Below are positions 48,953 through 61,940 of a DNA stretch of 64,000 bases, piece by piece. Position 1 is the stretch's first letter, and each line of letters opens with the position of its first letter. Both the position numbers and the translations under genes were made by a program. This DNA comes from Acridotheres tristis (Eukaryota > Chordata > Aves > Passeriformes > Sturnidae): positions 16,191,449-16,255,448 of the forward strand of contig CM072894.1 of assembly GCA_037013685.1 (NCBI GenBank). Reading direction: 5' to 3'. The notes under the pieces were generated by a model that saw nothing but the letters and a program-made list of their open reading frames with translations, made no database searches and was not told where the DNA came from.

Positions 48953-49589
48953 CTTGGAATGATGTTCTCCTTCAGGTGTTGTGCTGTTTATCTTCTTTCA
49001 CTTCTCCAAATAGAAATTTAAATGTGTTGCAGAGATAAAATTTTAAATGTGAGTTATATTGGGAAATAGAAATGCCTGATGATAAAAACAGAAGCAGAAT
49101 TTCCTGGGTGTGTTTCAGAAGATGAAACTCTAACAAGGATGTAAGCTCTTTAAACCAGTCATAGAGCCAAGAGAAATGTAAATCTTTATTAGCTTCTTAG
49201 ATTTATTATACTTTATTATATGCCATTAACAGTTATTTTAAAAATATGGTAAGTGGATTCATTTTCCATACAGTAGTTGTGAAAAGCATTGCAGATCTAA
49301 AGGAAAAAAAAATAGAATGACCTCTGAAGATGTGAAAAGAGAAAAACTGGAGAGTAAATGTTCAATCAGTCTGAGGTATTTTGTAAATCAGACAACTTTT
49401 ATTTGGATATACTCTTGTTTAACAGCCGATTTTAAATTGGGACCAGCATCCTGATTCTGGACAACATGGCTTTTATTGGAAGTCCCTGCCACTTTTAAAC
49501 ATCTTTAATACATTTTAAAAATAGAACTGTAAAACCCAGTAACCAGACTTCAAAGCGAGGACATGTTGTGCCAGAATTAGGAAGCTGGT
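48953..49589. other. AT-rich unique sequence, nothing recognised
   Basis: No repeat, gene or RNA gene was recognised between the MIR-like fragment and the GC-rich patch. Confidence 0.4.
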
Positions 49590-49775
49590 GCCGATTTTCA
49601 CTGGTTGTAAAGGCTCGGGAGCGCCCTGCAGTCTGTGCCATGGTGACAAACACCAGGAGCGCCGGCGGCTGGCACGGGACACCCGCGGAGGAGGGAAGGA
49701 GGGAGGGAAGGCAGCACCGTGCTCACCAGTGTGGGACTCAGACCTCGTCCCCCAGCCTCAGCTGTCCATTCGTGC
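49590..49775. promoter_or_regulatory. Small CpG-rich patch with purine-rich tract
   Basis: About nine CpGs fall within roughly 90 bases (GGCTCGGGAGCGCCC, GAGCGCCGGCGG, CACCCGCGGAGG), followed by a G/A-only tract at 49684-49707. Three open frames on both strands overlap here because stops are rare; none has a recognisable domain. Confidence 0.3.
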
Positions 49776-52168
49776 CACCACAGCATGGTGATCAGGGCTC
49801 TGGGGCACAGGGAAGCAATTATTGATGGCCAGCTAGAATGGCGAGGGTCTTCTGGTTGCTCTTAGAGGAAACCAAGAGTGACCTGTACACAGCCCTCTGT
49901 AAGGGCTGTCCTCTCAGATTGTGTTCGTTTTACACCAACCATTTAAAAAGAGCTTTCTGACATGGTTGCATGCTGCTCCAGGAGTGGATGGGTAGTGATA
50001 TAACCTGTAACAATTAGCTACATAGTGGTGATGGGAGAAAACAGCAAAGGGGGAAAAGAAAATGCTTTGATTTAAAATTTTTTTATGTTTCTACTTATTA
50101 TGTGACACTTTTAATATAAGGTGAAGGGAGAGGCTCTGCTGGGTTAAACTGGCCATTCTCAACTGAGGTTTCACCAGCCTGAGCCAAAGACTGCCCTGGA
50201 GCTGGTGTCATTTGGTTGGTGTTTGTGGAGAATTAGACCTGGATGTTTCTCAAACAAGTGCTGGCAGAGTGCTGTGGTGCTTCAGCTGCTCTATTTTGCT
50301 TGACTTACAAGCAGGTCCTATCGAAGTACCATTGTTAATCTGTGTCTTTGCTTAGGAGCTGCTACTGTGGCTACACCCCTTCCCCTAAGAAAAGCACCAC
50401 AGCAGAGTGTGTCCCTTCCTCTGTAGCATTCTGCAGTGAGTATTTCAGAACTACTGCAGTTCTATCCTGATGGAAGGTGTTGTCACAACATAGCTCAAGA
50501 AATCAGTTTGAGATGAGTAGGCTATGAGAACTGGTTTATTGCCATCTTCAAACAGGCAAAGATGTGAAAGAGATCCCTCCAGTGACATATCTGCAGAGAA
50601 TGTTCACCTGGGAATAGGCTAATTGAACACTTGATGCCACTGCAAACCTACCTATGCATAACTAAAATGAGCACATATTTGACAACTGCACTGCATTTTA
50701 AAATGCAGTGATTATAGAGCCCCAGGGCCTGATGTATATCTGCTCAGCACAGAAGATTTTATTTATGGAAGATAAGTTCTGTATCGATATTTTGGAAAAT
50801 TAGGACCCAAAGATGTGTTTCACTAAAAATTTAGGGGAAAATCTTCTGGCAGAACATAGATCAAGACCATGTTAGGATTTTCTCTGGCTGTAGGTTCAGC
50901 ACAAGATCTTTCTGATTTTACTGTTAAAGAGAAATAAATCTTTTGTTATGTATTAGAATCTTATTTTTAAACCCATAGGTGTTTGGCATCCTTTGTGGAA
51001 AAAAAAATTGTGGATAAGTGATCCCTGACAGTATAACTGAGTTATTTGATATTTACACGTGACCATCATTATGGTTTCAGATCCTCTTACAAAACTTAAA
51101 TAAGGTGTCTGAATAGCCTACAGAGGGCTCTTACAGGTCTCTCTTTCTTTAGTTGCCATGTCTAAAGGAAGTCAGGATTGGTTACAGCTGAATTTCTTCT
51201 AATTTTTTATTTCCCAGCAGTGCTGTATTTGTCTAAGGTTTCTCCATCTTAACAGTTTTAGAGTTTAGTTAACTCTGATGCTGCTACTGTAATTCTGGAG
51301 AGCAAGGTACCAACAGTGCCCAAGAGAGCTGCTCTCCCCCAGATATTCTGTGTGATGTTCTCTGCAAGGAAAGAGGACCCAAATTTCCCCACGTGAGGGA
51401 ATTTTGTTACTGATGGTGCTGACCACACACACAGCCCTGTCCCTTCCAGGCTCTCCAGCTTACAGGCTGTTAGAGCTGAGAACTGCTGCCACACACAGTC
51501 TGCCCTAAAGCTTGGCAGGGATTAAAAACTCTTGGAAGAGATTGCAAAGGAGCTTTTTTGGGGAGGCGGGTGAACCTCACCAGGTTCCCTGCAGGTTTTC
51601 TTCGCTCCCACACTGAATTGCTCAGGTAATCCCTATATAGAACTACTCTAGAAAGTAGTGTGGAACCTCTAGCTAATATAGGCAGTTGCTGTCTGCCTGC
51701 CGAGCAGCTTTTCCTACCTGGATTGTGAGGAAGACCATGATGCCCTCAAACAGGACATCCAGTGGGGAACAAAGCACCATTGCTAGGTTTCCACATTCAG
51801 GAGCAAGGGGCACATTGTGCAGGGTTCTGGCTAAGCTGGTGTGCCAGGGAGGAAACTCCTCGTGGCAGAAGCCTCAGTTGCCAGTGTACGAGCTGAGGTA
51901 CTGAGCGTGCAGACCCTACCTGAGTAGGGCAAGGTAGTCAAAGTGCTTTGTGGGGGTTTGGCTGCCGTCTGAGACATGAAAAGCTTGTTGTTTAGCTAGG
52001 ATGTGTATAAAGAATAATAAAAAAGTGAGAAAGGGCAGATAGGGGACTGCGTGCGATAGTTTTGCATATATGGTTTTGAGAAACAAATGCTGTCTTTTTT
52101 CATTACATATTCCTTACAACCCCACTTTATCTAGTTATTGGATTTCTTGCAGACGTCACAGCATGAGC
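49776..52168. other. Unique sequence, no gene recognised
   Basis: Apart from the perfect palindrome at 50689-50710, nothing structured was noted. The GC-raised part at 51280-51900 has overlapping open frames without known domains. Confidence 0.4.
50689..50710. repeat. Perfect 22-base palindrome
   Basis: CACTGCATTTT is followed directly by its reverse complement AAAATGCAGTG with no spacer. A dyad-symmetric site for a dimeric regulator or a chance event. Confidence 0.85.
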
Positions 52169-52262
52169 ACAGAATCAGAAACATAGTGAGGACCTCAAGA
52201 GAGTGCCTAATCTGACCTTTTGCATGGAGACTAAATCAAGATGCTTGATTGCCTGGCTTGCC
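52169..52262 (-). mobile_element. Probable old CR1 3' fragment
   Basis: On +, ACAGAATCAGAAACATAG, then GAGGACCTCAAGAGAGTGCC, TAATCTGACC and CTAAATCAAG..TTGCCTGGCTTGCCC follow the order of decayed reverse-complement CR1 tails (ATAGAATC, AGGACCTCAAGAGGTCATC, TAGTCCAACC, then AAATCAT..CCAGCCTTGTCAAGCC). The element would lie on the minus strand. It is more diverged than the copy at 28191. Confidence 0.45.
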
Positions 52263-55200
52263 CTTCACAGTGATACCAGTGCACAGATAGTGTTCCTGGG
52301 CTGCCTTACACACCTGTGGATATGCATGTTAAGACTCTCTATCGGTTACAAGCAAAGTGTAAAGGGCAGTGGGCTGAACAAGGCGCTTGGGAAGGTCTCT
52401 GGAGTTAATGTTTTCACTGGCATCTATTAATAAGTTGGGGCTAAAACCTCTAGTTTGAGGAAGAAGCCAGCAGAGAATTTTACAGCTGTAGACAAATATC
52501 TAAAAGGATTTGGTTCATTAAACATTAGCAAGAAATCACACAGGAATGCCTGAATATACTTTAAAAACAAATAAAGTGTAAGTTAAATACACAGAAGGCT
52601 TTTCTCTCAGAGAGTAAATAAAAATTTTCTCATCTTCTGCTAAAGGTCTTCAAGCAGGAGCTTTAATGGAGTTTAGAAAAAGTGTACAAATAAATGTATA
52701 CGACCATTTCTTTCACAACCATTTAATTTCTGACAGGATTCATTGGCTTAAAAATTCAGGAGAGAAATTAATGCTTTCCTGGGGTTTATGGACCATCTCA
52801 ACTCTTTTTCCTCAGTGCCCCTGAGACCCTGCTACCCATATTTCTGTTTTGTGAAGAAAGTGGTTATGTAACAAGTGATAGGCTTGGGATCATTCCAGCC
52901 AAGCATTCAGAGCTGAAGTGGAACTGGGAATGACGGGTCTTGGTCTCCTCAGGTTGTTACCTCTTGTCTTTTCTTCTTACAACACTCTGTACTATCAACT
53001 TCTATTATTACTGCATGGCAGGAATCTTACCCTCATTATACTGAGGGAGTTGTTAAAATTCTTCTCTGATCAGCATCAGAGGAAAATACCTGTTTGAGGA
53101 AGAAATGGAGTATCTATGAATTGTGCTTATACTAGAACAATTAGAACACTGAAGTGGCTTGTTCTTTTAAAAATGTAGTATCTGATGTCAGGATGCTTGT
53201 TGTTTGGTAGACTTAGAGGTAGCCCTTTTGAGCTGAAGTTCTAGACTGGTTCAACATCCGGCAAAATTACAAAACAGCAAGTCTGTGTATGATATAAATG
53301 CTTGGACACATCTGATGAGTTTGGAGAAAATAAGCAAATAATGCTTAGTACACTCATTCACAGTGCTGCACATTAAAAAAAAGTGCAAACTTATTTAATT
53401 GTAAAAAACTTGAAGAAAATAACAAAAAAGCAGAAAAAAGACACCTCCCTGCAATGCTCCAGTTAATGGAGTTAACGAAGTTCTGCAACAGCATTATAAT
53501 GTTTGCTTTATAAAAAGAGCATCCCCTATGTTTCTTTTACTTCATTCAGGCCATATTTCTTTTATTCTCAGAACAAGAAATCACTACAGTTTGTGTCAGT
53601 AAGTGCTACTTATATATACATTGGATTTAATTATGTATGAAGATAATTATTCTGGCTTTAACATGCAGTCTTACAGGTTGATACAATTTTGTTTGTAGAA
53701 TAGAATATTGCCAGTATAAACTCAATCAGAAGACTGAGTCTTGGAATGAATATAAAAGTTATGCTCCTTCTACAGACAAGCATATGATAAATATGAATGA
53801 TTTACCTCAGCATCTTGGTTTCTGTCTTTTATTAAGAGTTAGAGCCCTTTATATTACACTTGCTTTGTTTCAGCAACATTTTCTGGAATGCTGCCTAGCA
53901 CTGCTTTTCTTACAATAGGTAGAAGTTAAAAGAATATAAAGGTGCCAAAAATAAACAGAATTGATTATTCTCTTTCCAGTGATATAATCCTTCCAAATCC
54001 AAATTTTAATTCCTAGCATCCTTAACCTGTTGGACTAAGTAGTCTAAACTAAGCTCTTCTTTTATGTGGCAAAAATGATCTGGAAACTACTAACAATTTC
54101 TTCTCATTTAAACTGTGAGAAACTGTTGACTTAAGGAAACTTTGCCTTTCCATATAAGAGATCTTCACTTCAAGGACAAAGTATTTTCATTGCATTTAGG
54201 ATGCTGAGATATGGTGAAGTTCCTTACGTGGCACATGAAATTGTCACAAGAAAATTAATGAAAGCAGAAGCAATATTAATATAACAGCATTGTTATTCCT
54301 TTGTTGTGGTATTTATCCTCGCACTTAACATCCCATTTTACATCCCTTCAGATTCTCATGCCCAGGAGATGACAGTCTTTGTTTAGGACAGTTTTTCATC
54401 CTTGTTGGTTTGGACTGTAAAGGAAAGGCTTCTCCTTATGCCCTTTGTTCTCTTATTTTCTCCTTTTTCTACTTACATTAGAAACTTGCTAGGGTTGATG
54501 GCTGTATCTTGCTATTTGGGCAAAGCATAACACAGCTGATCAAGAAAAAGGCACAAAAATGAGACCTGAAACAGAGTAATGACAGGATATAGTCTCTAAT
54601 AGGAGTTACCTTATGGGAGTAAATGAAGGAAATAAATCAATGAGGAAAAAGAAAGTGTAAAAAATTAATAAAACCAGGGAGACTTGTTAATAGAGTATCT
54701 GAAACCATAGAGTGGCACCCTCCTAATTTCTACTTTGGTCTCCATTTCATTATATGATTTTAGAGAGACAAATAAACTGCTGTCATTGGTGTGAAGAAAA
54801 AAAGGCTTTCATGTTTGTTTTGGAGCCTGCATAGTGAATTTCCTTGAAATCACTGAAGTTTATGTAGGTCACTAATCTCAGATAATTAGTTCTGGAGGTA
54901 AGCCAGCTAAAGGGAAGCTCATCTTTCTCCTAAAGTGAGCACTGCAGCATGACAAGGGAGGGAAAGGTCTGGTGATTTGTGCCCTAATGCTTGTTTCTGA
55001 GAACTGAATTTTGGATGTGTTATGTGAGAAAAGAATGAGAGTCAGAACTTGGAATGCAAAGAACAGATGTATTGGGTCTTGTCACTACAGTGGGCTACTG
55101 ACACTGTCCATGAATTTGGATTGGGATGAATAAGTGTATAAGAGAAAAGCAAGGTACAAGTTTGAGAAAAACATAGGAAGTCTTTCAGTTTAGCTACATC

Positions 55201-56607
55201 CAAAACTTAGATACTTAACTGCATAATAGCAGAAAGAAGAAAGAAATTTTTTTTAAAAAGCAACAATTTTCCATGATCTAGTGTAGCAGCAATAGCCTGT
55301 ATGGAATGGCTCACATGCTCCTTCTACTTCTGCTCTTGTCTGCAAGTTGTTCTTGTTTAGGCAAGTAAAGATGAGTCAAATATTCTTCCAGATTTTTCTC
55401 AGCAGAAATAGATTCTGATACATGCAACTGGCTGAAGAAAGAACAGTTCTGCCTGTATTAAATATTGACTTTCATTGCAAAACAGGATATACTTTTGCCA
55501 GTTTACAGTGGCAAAACTGGTGGTGTCAGAGATCAAAGGACACCATCTGCTCAGTGCAGAGGGGAAAAGGAGGCAGCAGCAGGATGATGGTTGAAGGGTA
55601 AAAAATACAAAGTCTTAGAGCCAAACCAGCCTGAGTGACTGGCCCTTTGGGAAGGGCACTCTCATGAATGCTCACTCTTACACTTGGTTGTACAGCAAGA
55701 TCAAGACTTGTGCTACAGCTTTAATTTGACCTGTGGTAGGTGTACACCATGAGCCTTTTTCCCATTAAAGCATCCACAATTTTGAGTTTCAGTTTGTTTT
55801 AGCTCTCTTTTCAGAATTACTGTACATCCTTAAATGCCATTATTTTTGGGTTGATTTGTACCTATTGAAATCAAAGAATCTCTCAGGAGACTCCAGGTAG
55901 ATTGCTCAAAAGTGTGCTTCCAAAATAAAACTTTTTTTTTAAAGACTGCTGAGAGAAGAATATGTGTGGTTTTTGTTGTAGATGTTCCACAGAAAGCCAG
56001 TTCACAAATGAAATTTTCATCAGACGCAGTGGATCAAGAAAACATACATACAGCCTTCTATTACTGAACCAGGAAACCTGTTTTTATTGACAAACCTTAG
56101 TGATAGGCCCATATGACAGATCTATCTCAAATTTGTTTCCTTACTTTTTGTATGATGGATGCATTTCAACTGCTGGAGGCTCAAAGTTTTTGTTAATGTT
56201 AGTGGTGACATAACATCTGCTGTATCAATCATATTTTTTCTGTAATGGGATTTTAAAATACGTTTATTGCTATCTTGGCAAAAAAATGCAGTATGGCAGA
56301 GTTTCTGCCACCCAAGGACCCTTGTGAGGTTCTGTTGGTTCCCACACAAACCTAGAAAATAAGCTACAGCAACAATGGGTTCTGGTAGAATATAATGCAA
56401 GACTGCTTGCCTAAGTAGGCAGGCGAAGCAGCATTTAATGCATCTCTGCTGTGGAGCTCAGAGTCTCTGTTGTATCGAAGTGTAGCTGATGTGCTGGACT
56501 TTAAGTCACTATTTTCTTATTGCAGAAGAGTGTAGTCCATGTGCATAGCTATGTATTTGTTCTCACAGTTGTGGTTGTCTCACTTCCAGTCTTTCTCTTT
56601 GTGGTAG
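52263..56607. other. Unique sequence, no gene recognised
   Basis: No coding region or repeat was recognised over this stretch, and long open frames are nearly absent between 52430 and 56120. Bases 55630-55660 hold a small GGCCCTTTGGGAAGGGC inverted repeat. Confidence 0.45.
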
Positions 56608-56662
56608 CAATCACTTCTAGGTAGCCTGCTGGTGACCCTGGGATAATCACCTTTGTTAGCTA
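56608..56662 (+). mobile_element. Possible MIR SINE remnant
   Basis: AATCACTTCTAGGTAGCC, GGTGACCCTGGGATAATCACC resembles the MIR parts GCCACTTACTAGC and TGTGACCTTGGGCAAGTCAC in order and spacing. It is short and weak. Confidence 0.3.
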
Positions 56663-57789
56663 ATTACTTCAGGGAGCAAACATGGGATCAGGTCATTTGT
56701 GAGTGATTAGTGGGTCTGGAAATGCAAGGAAGCTGATAACTTTGGACATGTGTGCAAATACACACATGTGGAAGTGGAATTTTTGTTCTGTTCCTCTCTA
56801 TCGCCTATTAAAATGTTTGACAACGCTGTGGTGAAAAGTGGGAATTTGAGATCAGTGTGATGGGTCAGAGTGGTTGTGATGATGGTTTCAAAAGAAGGAA
56901 TCAGACTAAAATCACTAAAAATCCAGGTCAGCATCTCAAATCACCTTATGGATATCACTGCTGCTGTTCAGCAGCTTACAATATCTGTTTAACCCAACCT
57001 GAAGTTTATTTAATTAGCGCATTTCTTTTAATGGTTAGTAAGTACTAATGGATGTGAATTTTATAATTTTTCTCACATGTGGGTGCATACAGTGTGCACT
57101 TTGTGTGTCTGCCAATGCAGACCCATATGCTATTTTTGAGATTCTTGATTATAGTGTGGTTCATATATCAACAGTATTTCTGCTGCATTAGTGAACGATG
57201 TTTATTTCTGTATAATCAGCATCACTTTGGGTCTGAATACACAAATATGCAAGTTTAAAATTCAATTTTTTTTACCACTTGCTTTCCAAGTAATATTTAA
57301 TAGAAAGTCATCAATTAACCAGAGCAGTAGGCATGTTTAGGTTCAAATATGGGACATTTGATGTCATAAAAAGAGTTACAAATGCTCTTTGCATATAATT
57401 AGCCTTGTGCTCAGGCCCTAATATTTCAAAGACTTGGATACATATTAAATCAACGGAAATATTCATCTATGAAATGTTAAGCAAATGCATAAATGTCTTT
57501 GCAGGATTGGGAAGTAATTAAGTGGAACGTTAAAAAATACCATTATGATCTTACCTAATCTAAAAGCGTGCAGTATTAATGCTTGCTGTTTTAGTTGGTC
57601 CTACAAGTACCACTTCCACAAACACTTGCATATATGAAGTGGATATTTTCAAGAAAAATACTCAGAGGCTGGGTTTAATAGATTTTACAATTTTGGCTTT
57701 CAGTATTAAAACATGCTGTTACTGAATTAATTTCCATCTAAGTGAACAGTAGCAATATGCTGCTGTTTCAGTCTGTATAAGCTTGGTGG
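56663..57789. other. AT-rich unique sequence, nothing recognised
   Basis: A 9-bp hairpin (ACATGTGTG and CACACATGT around CAAATA) lies at 56746-56769. The rest has no recognisable feature. Confidence 0.4.
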
Positions 57790-58025
57790 CAGATTTTTTC
57801 ATCAGTGGCCAGGAACCATTTCCTTGTTATTACATTGCATTAAAAATGTATTAAAAAGGAAGCGTCGCTGCTTGCTGTAGAGAGACAGTTTGTCATGCTA
57901 CCAGTGTTAAGAACTGTTATTTATTCTGAAGAGCAAAGAATTAAACACTCTGCAAAAGAGGTCTGGGCAAGATGGCCAAAGTTACCTTGTCAATAGCAGC
58001 AATGTATCCAGGACAGCTGTGCTAC
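57790..58025. promoter_or_regulatory. Candidate conserved non-coding element
   Basis: Complex sequence with a preserved CpG cluster (GGAAGCGTCGCTGC) and TTATTACATTGCATTAAAAATG-type AT-rich parts. No open frame and no repeat. It resembles a conserved enhancer; untested. Confidence 0.28.
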
Positions 58026-59751
58026 TCCACTGATTGGGCTTGCAGCATTTTTTTTTCTCCTTTCTCATCTGTTCAAATGTAACTTTTTTCACCTGTTTTA
58101 AATGTATTAATAGCATCTACTTCAATTTTTGCTATTGTATGATCTTTGATTAAATAGTCCTATATATATGCAATCTTGTATTTCAGATGGTAATAGTAAG
58201 ATTTCTTTTAAATACTTATTAATTGGCTTCTTAAATGGCCACCTTGAGGATGCACCCATTTGTGTCTCGTAAGTGTAGCAGACCAGCCATTAAAAACACC
58301 TTTTCCTGAGAAAATACAGCTTTTGAGTTTTAGCAGTGGTCAAGCAATTGGTTTATGTCTTCTGCTTTGTTTTATTTTTTTTTAAATAGATGGTGCTGTC
58401 TTTTGCTAATTCTGATTCAAAGGGATCTCACTGAAGTCATGGCCTGATAATTGAAATACATATACATTATCAATATGTGCACAGTTGTCTTTCTGCTATT
58501 AACTGCACGTCATCATATTGCATTTATACAGTTAAAAACAGGATCAAATTTTTGTAGGTGTTCTGTATTCAAAATAAACCAGCTGATGATTGCAGATGTT
58601 ACCACCCCATACCTACGACTGTCGTTGCCTGACACGTTTACACTTGTTCAAATGAATCCTGCCTTTTTAGTTTAAAAAATGTGCCATTTCTATCTCCATT
58701 CCTGCTACTAACAACATCATTAAAGTTTTTGCAAATCTTGTAGTAAGATAAAACACAATGTTCAAGATGCATTTCAGATATTCTATGCTATATCTTCCTG
58801 AAAAAAACATTATTCTAGACAGAGCAGTGTAAGTCTTCTGAGGAAGTTTTCCCCTAAATCACGTCAGTAAACACTTCTTTCCATTTCCCATTCCACCAGC
58901 ACTATTCCATGAGAGCTGGTGGTAAGCCCAGGCTTATTAGGCACCGAGCAGAACTGAAATTTTTCTGAGACACTGCCCATTAGACAAACAGAACATCTTC
59001 CCTGAGAGACATCAGGGTCATGGCAGTAGTTAAAATTCCTTCTCTTACTCAACATTATAATTTTTTTTTAATAACAAACAGGCTCACTTCAATAATGTAC
59101 CTAACTTAGAAATATCTTTGATTCTTTCTGATTTTTTTCAAGTAATCGCTTTTATTTCACTTTTATTTATTACTTTATTTCAACTAAATTTAAATTAATA
59201 AAAATTTTTAAATTCATTTCAAATGTTCATTATCTAAAAAAACCCCTCAATTTGTAAAAGTTTTTTGGAAGTGTCAGTAAGACTGAAACAGCTAAAACGA
59301 AAATTTTCAGCTAACATGAATTTGTTTTATTTTCAAAATTTGAAAAAATTAAGATGAAAAAGAATGGCTCTCCAGATACCACTTGTACTCCACAGATATA
59401 TTTAACATTACTTAACATTGTAAGTACTGATTTAAGAAAGCTCAGTATGTTAAAAAGTTTGGAACCAAAACCCAAATCCTACAAAGATCTGAGAACCCAT
59501 GTTTAGTATTTTGGTGTTGAGTCCAATTCACACAAATGGGAATATATCCTGAATTGATCAACATTTGTGTTGTTGATAAAACCGATTTTTCTATCAGAAG
59601 ATGACAGGTCATCAAAACAGATTTTTTTTTAATTGTTAATAGAAAATTTTCACTTTGATTAAATGTTGCCAAAAAGATTTTGCATGTATCAAATGGGATT
59701 TTTTTTTTGTTGGAGTAAGAGAAATTAACAACATTATGAGTAAGATGCCCA
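58026..59751. other. AT-rich unique sequence, no gene recognised
   Basis: Bases 59100-59350 are very AT-rich. Short open frames at 58451-58675, 58864-59055 and 59442-59672 have no known domains. Confidence 0.45.
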
Positions 59752-59794
59752 TTTAGGGAGTCAGTTCATATCTTTAGGGATATCAGTTCATATC
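59752..59794 (+). repeat. Tandem duplication of a 21/22-base unit
   Basis: TTTAGGGAGTCAGTTCATATC is followed at once by TTTAGGGATATCAGTTCATATC; the copies differ by one indel and one substitution. It is a recent local duplication. Confidence 0.85.
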
Positions 59795-60342
59795 TTGATT
59801 GACTTCGTTTTTGTTAGAGTTTATTTTGATGTTGAATAGAGAATAGTTTCAAAACCTCAATATTTTTCACAAAACACTGCTGGTTTTCAGCCCTCTAAAG
59901 GTTTGAGGGCTCTGAGTAAGAGCAAAAGGTATTCTCAAGCTTATAAGACAGGAGTGAATGTGTTTATTGATGCCCTTGAGGATAACATTGTACAGCAAGG
60001 ATTGCTGAAGTGAATAATCAAAAAATAGAAACATTTGAATGCATAGACTAAATTCTGTGTATGTGTCCTAAGACTGGCTTAAGGATTTGACTTGTAAGCA
60101 TTGTAAACTAACTAATAATAAATGAAATTTAGACTTGATTGAATCTCAGCATGAAGATGCCAACATTCAAATTGATTCATTAGCTGACCTGAATTCTCTG
60201 ATAAAATTTACTAGCAGGCACAGTCATAGGACTTATCCTGGGTGATGTTCATGTCGTTAACAGGAACTACTACCAGCAACATGCACGAAGTAAGCCCACA
60301 AAAAAGAGAAAATAATAGACTATTTAAAGCACTACAGTTATT
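59795..60342. other. Unique sequence, nothing recognised
   Basis: No gene or repeat was recognised before the poly-A run. Confidence 0.4.
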
Positions 60343-60358
60343 AAAAAAAAAAAAAAAA
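60343..60358. repeat. Poly-A run (16)
   Basis: Sixteen consecutive A residues, the longest homopolymer noted. The upstream sequence was not recognised as a retroposed gene or SINE. Confidence 0.9.
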
Positions 60359-60428
60359 GGGCAAATCTCTGTCATGTTAAAATATTGTTATTTTTGCTTT
60401 ACTTATCACTTTACAACCAGTGTAAGAG

Positions 60429-60442
60429 CCAGAAGGCGGCAC
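60429..60442 (+). promoter_or_regulatory. CTCF-like binding motif (weaker)
   Basis: CCAGAAGGCGGCAC matches 12 of 14 positions of CCASYAGRKGGCRS. It has the same orientation as the motif at 32249, so the two would not form a convergent loop pair by themselves. Confidence 0.4.
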
Positions 60443-61379
60443 AATGGAAGTTTTTGTGGAGCAGAGTATGCTTGCTTCAAGGAGCCAGTGTGCCAATAGA
60501 GGCACACACCAAGTGAAGCTAACATACTGGGTGAATTATGTGTCCCATCACACCAATGACTGCAGAGCAATAAAACCACCCTAAGTGTTCTAGTTACAAT
60601 CAATTACATCATGCTTTAATCACATTTTAATGATGTATTAACCAAGATTTCAACAGCAATTAGTTTAATGGGTGTTTGCTTTTTTTAAACTATTTTAACT
60701 GTGGCTATATCCAGTATGATTAAGAAAAAAATAAAGCATTGATTGTGACCTCCTTCTCCAGCAGTTTTGCGTGATGGGATTGAAGAGGGAGATTTTTCAG
60801 TCACTACGTATTCATGACTGTTATGTTAATAACGTGCTATGTGATTATATGTGAAAGATTCTTCTCATCTACATAGATTGTGCAAAATCTGACACACTAA
60901 ACTGGAAATAATTATTGCACCTCACATCCTTTAGGAAAGAAAGCAATACACTAGCTATTCCTATCTAGGCAAAGATAAAGAAGATGCAAAGTAAAATTAT
61001 TAATCATACTAATTTTTAATAGAAGGGTTTAGAAAACTTCTGTGGCTGCCTGTAATTTTCCCATTGATACATATTTTCTATATAGAAAACTGACAAACAT
61101 CTCTGGGAATCCAGCTTCCTTTAACGCACTCCCAAGGATATTAACAGATAAAGAAAAAAGATTTCACAGCAAAACCCACATAAAAACCAATATTAGGAAT
61201 GATACCAAACTTAAAGAATGTTGTAAAATGAGCATGGAAAAATGTACAAAATGAATTCATGCCCATTTACATGCTTTCAGTCAGGCTACCAGATAACAAA
61301 GCCTCTGTCTTTGTGTTAACACTGCAGATTAGGTCAAGTTTTTACCCCTCTGAGCTCTTTTCCTGTAAATGACGGGTTT
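60443..61379. other. AT-rich unique sequence, no gene recognised
   Basis: No repeat or gene was recognised. The open frame at 61042-61254 is Lys/Asn-rich from AT bias. Confidence 0.4.
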
Positions 61380-61940
61380 TGATGTGAAACAAGCAACATG
61401 TCAAAGCAAGTTGAAAGATGTAGGCATTTTATGCCATGTCACAATGACAGGCCGGTGAATATTTGGGCCATTAGGGGCTTATTAGTGAATAAATGACCAG
61501 ATGGTTCAGTGATGCACAGAGATGGACAGAACTGGATGCTACTAATCAGCACTGTCTGTACTTGATGTCAAATCACATGACACAGTAACCCATGGATACC
61601 GAATAAAAGTTACCATTAGCAAGTCAATTTGATATCTGTGTGGTGTAAACAGACTTATAACTGCACTTCAGAGCTGCCTGTTGTTAAGAAGAAATAATGG
61701 TAGGGTATTTAAATAAACACACTCTATCTTATCAAGTTATGATAAATATAAATAGAATTTCAATTCCCAGGACCTCCTTTTTATTTTGAAGAAACTGTGG
61801 AAGCATTTACATATTAGCCTATTTCCACAGACAAAAAGGCTGGGCTGGAAATGCTGTAAAAGAGCAGCGAGAGGCACATTCTTCAAACACCATGGTTAGC
61901 AAGTGATGTTTTGTTTGTGCATTTGTCACAGGAATGCAAA
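61380..61940. promoter_or_regulatory. Candidate conserved non-coding element cluster
   Basis: Two complex, non-repetitive blocks (61430-61640 and 61800-61925). Words include GACAGGCCGGTGAATATTTG, GGGCTTATTAGTGAATAAA and AAATCACATGACAC in the first, and GGCTGGGCTGGAAATGC in the second. No open frame spans them, and the mixture of homeodomain, TGACA and CACATG words suits an enhancer. This is a judgement from sequence style only. Confidence 0.33.
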
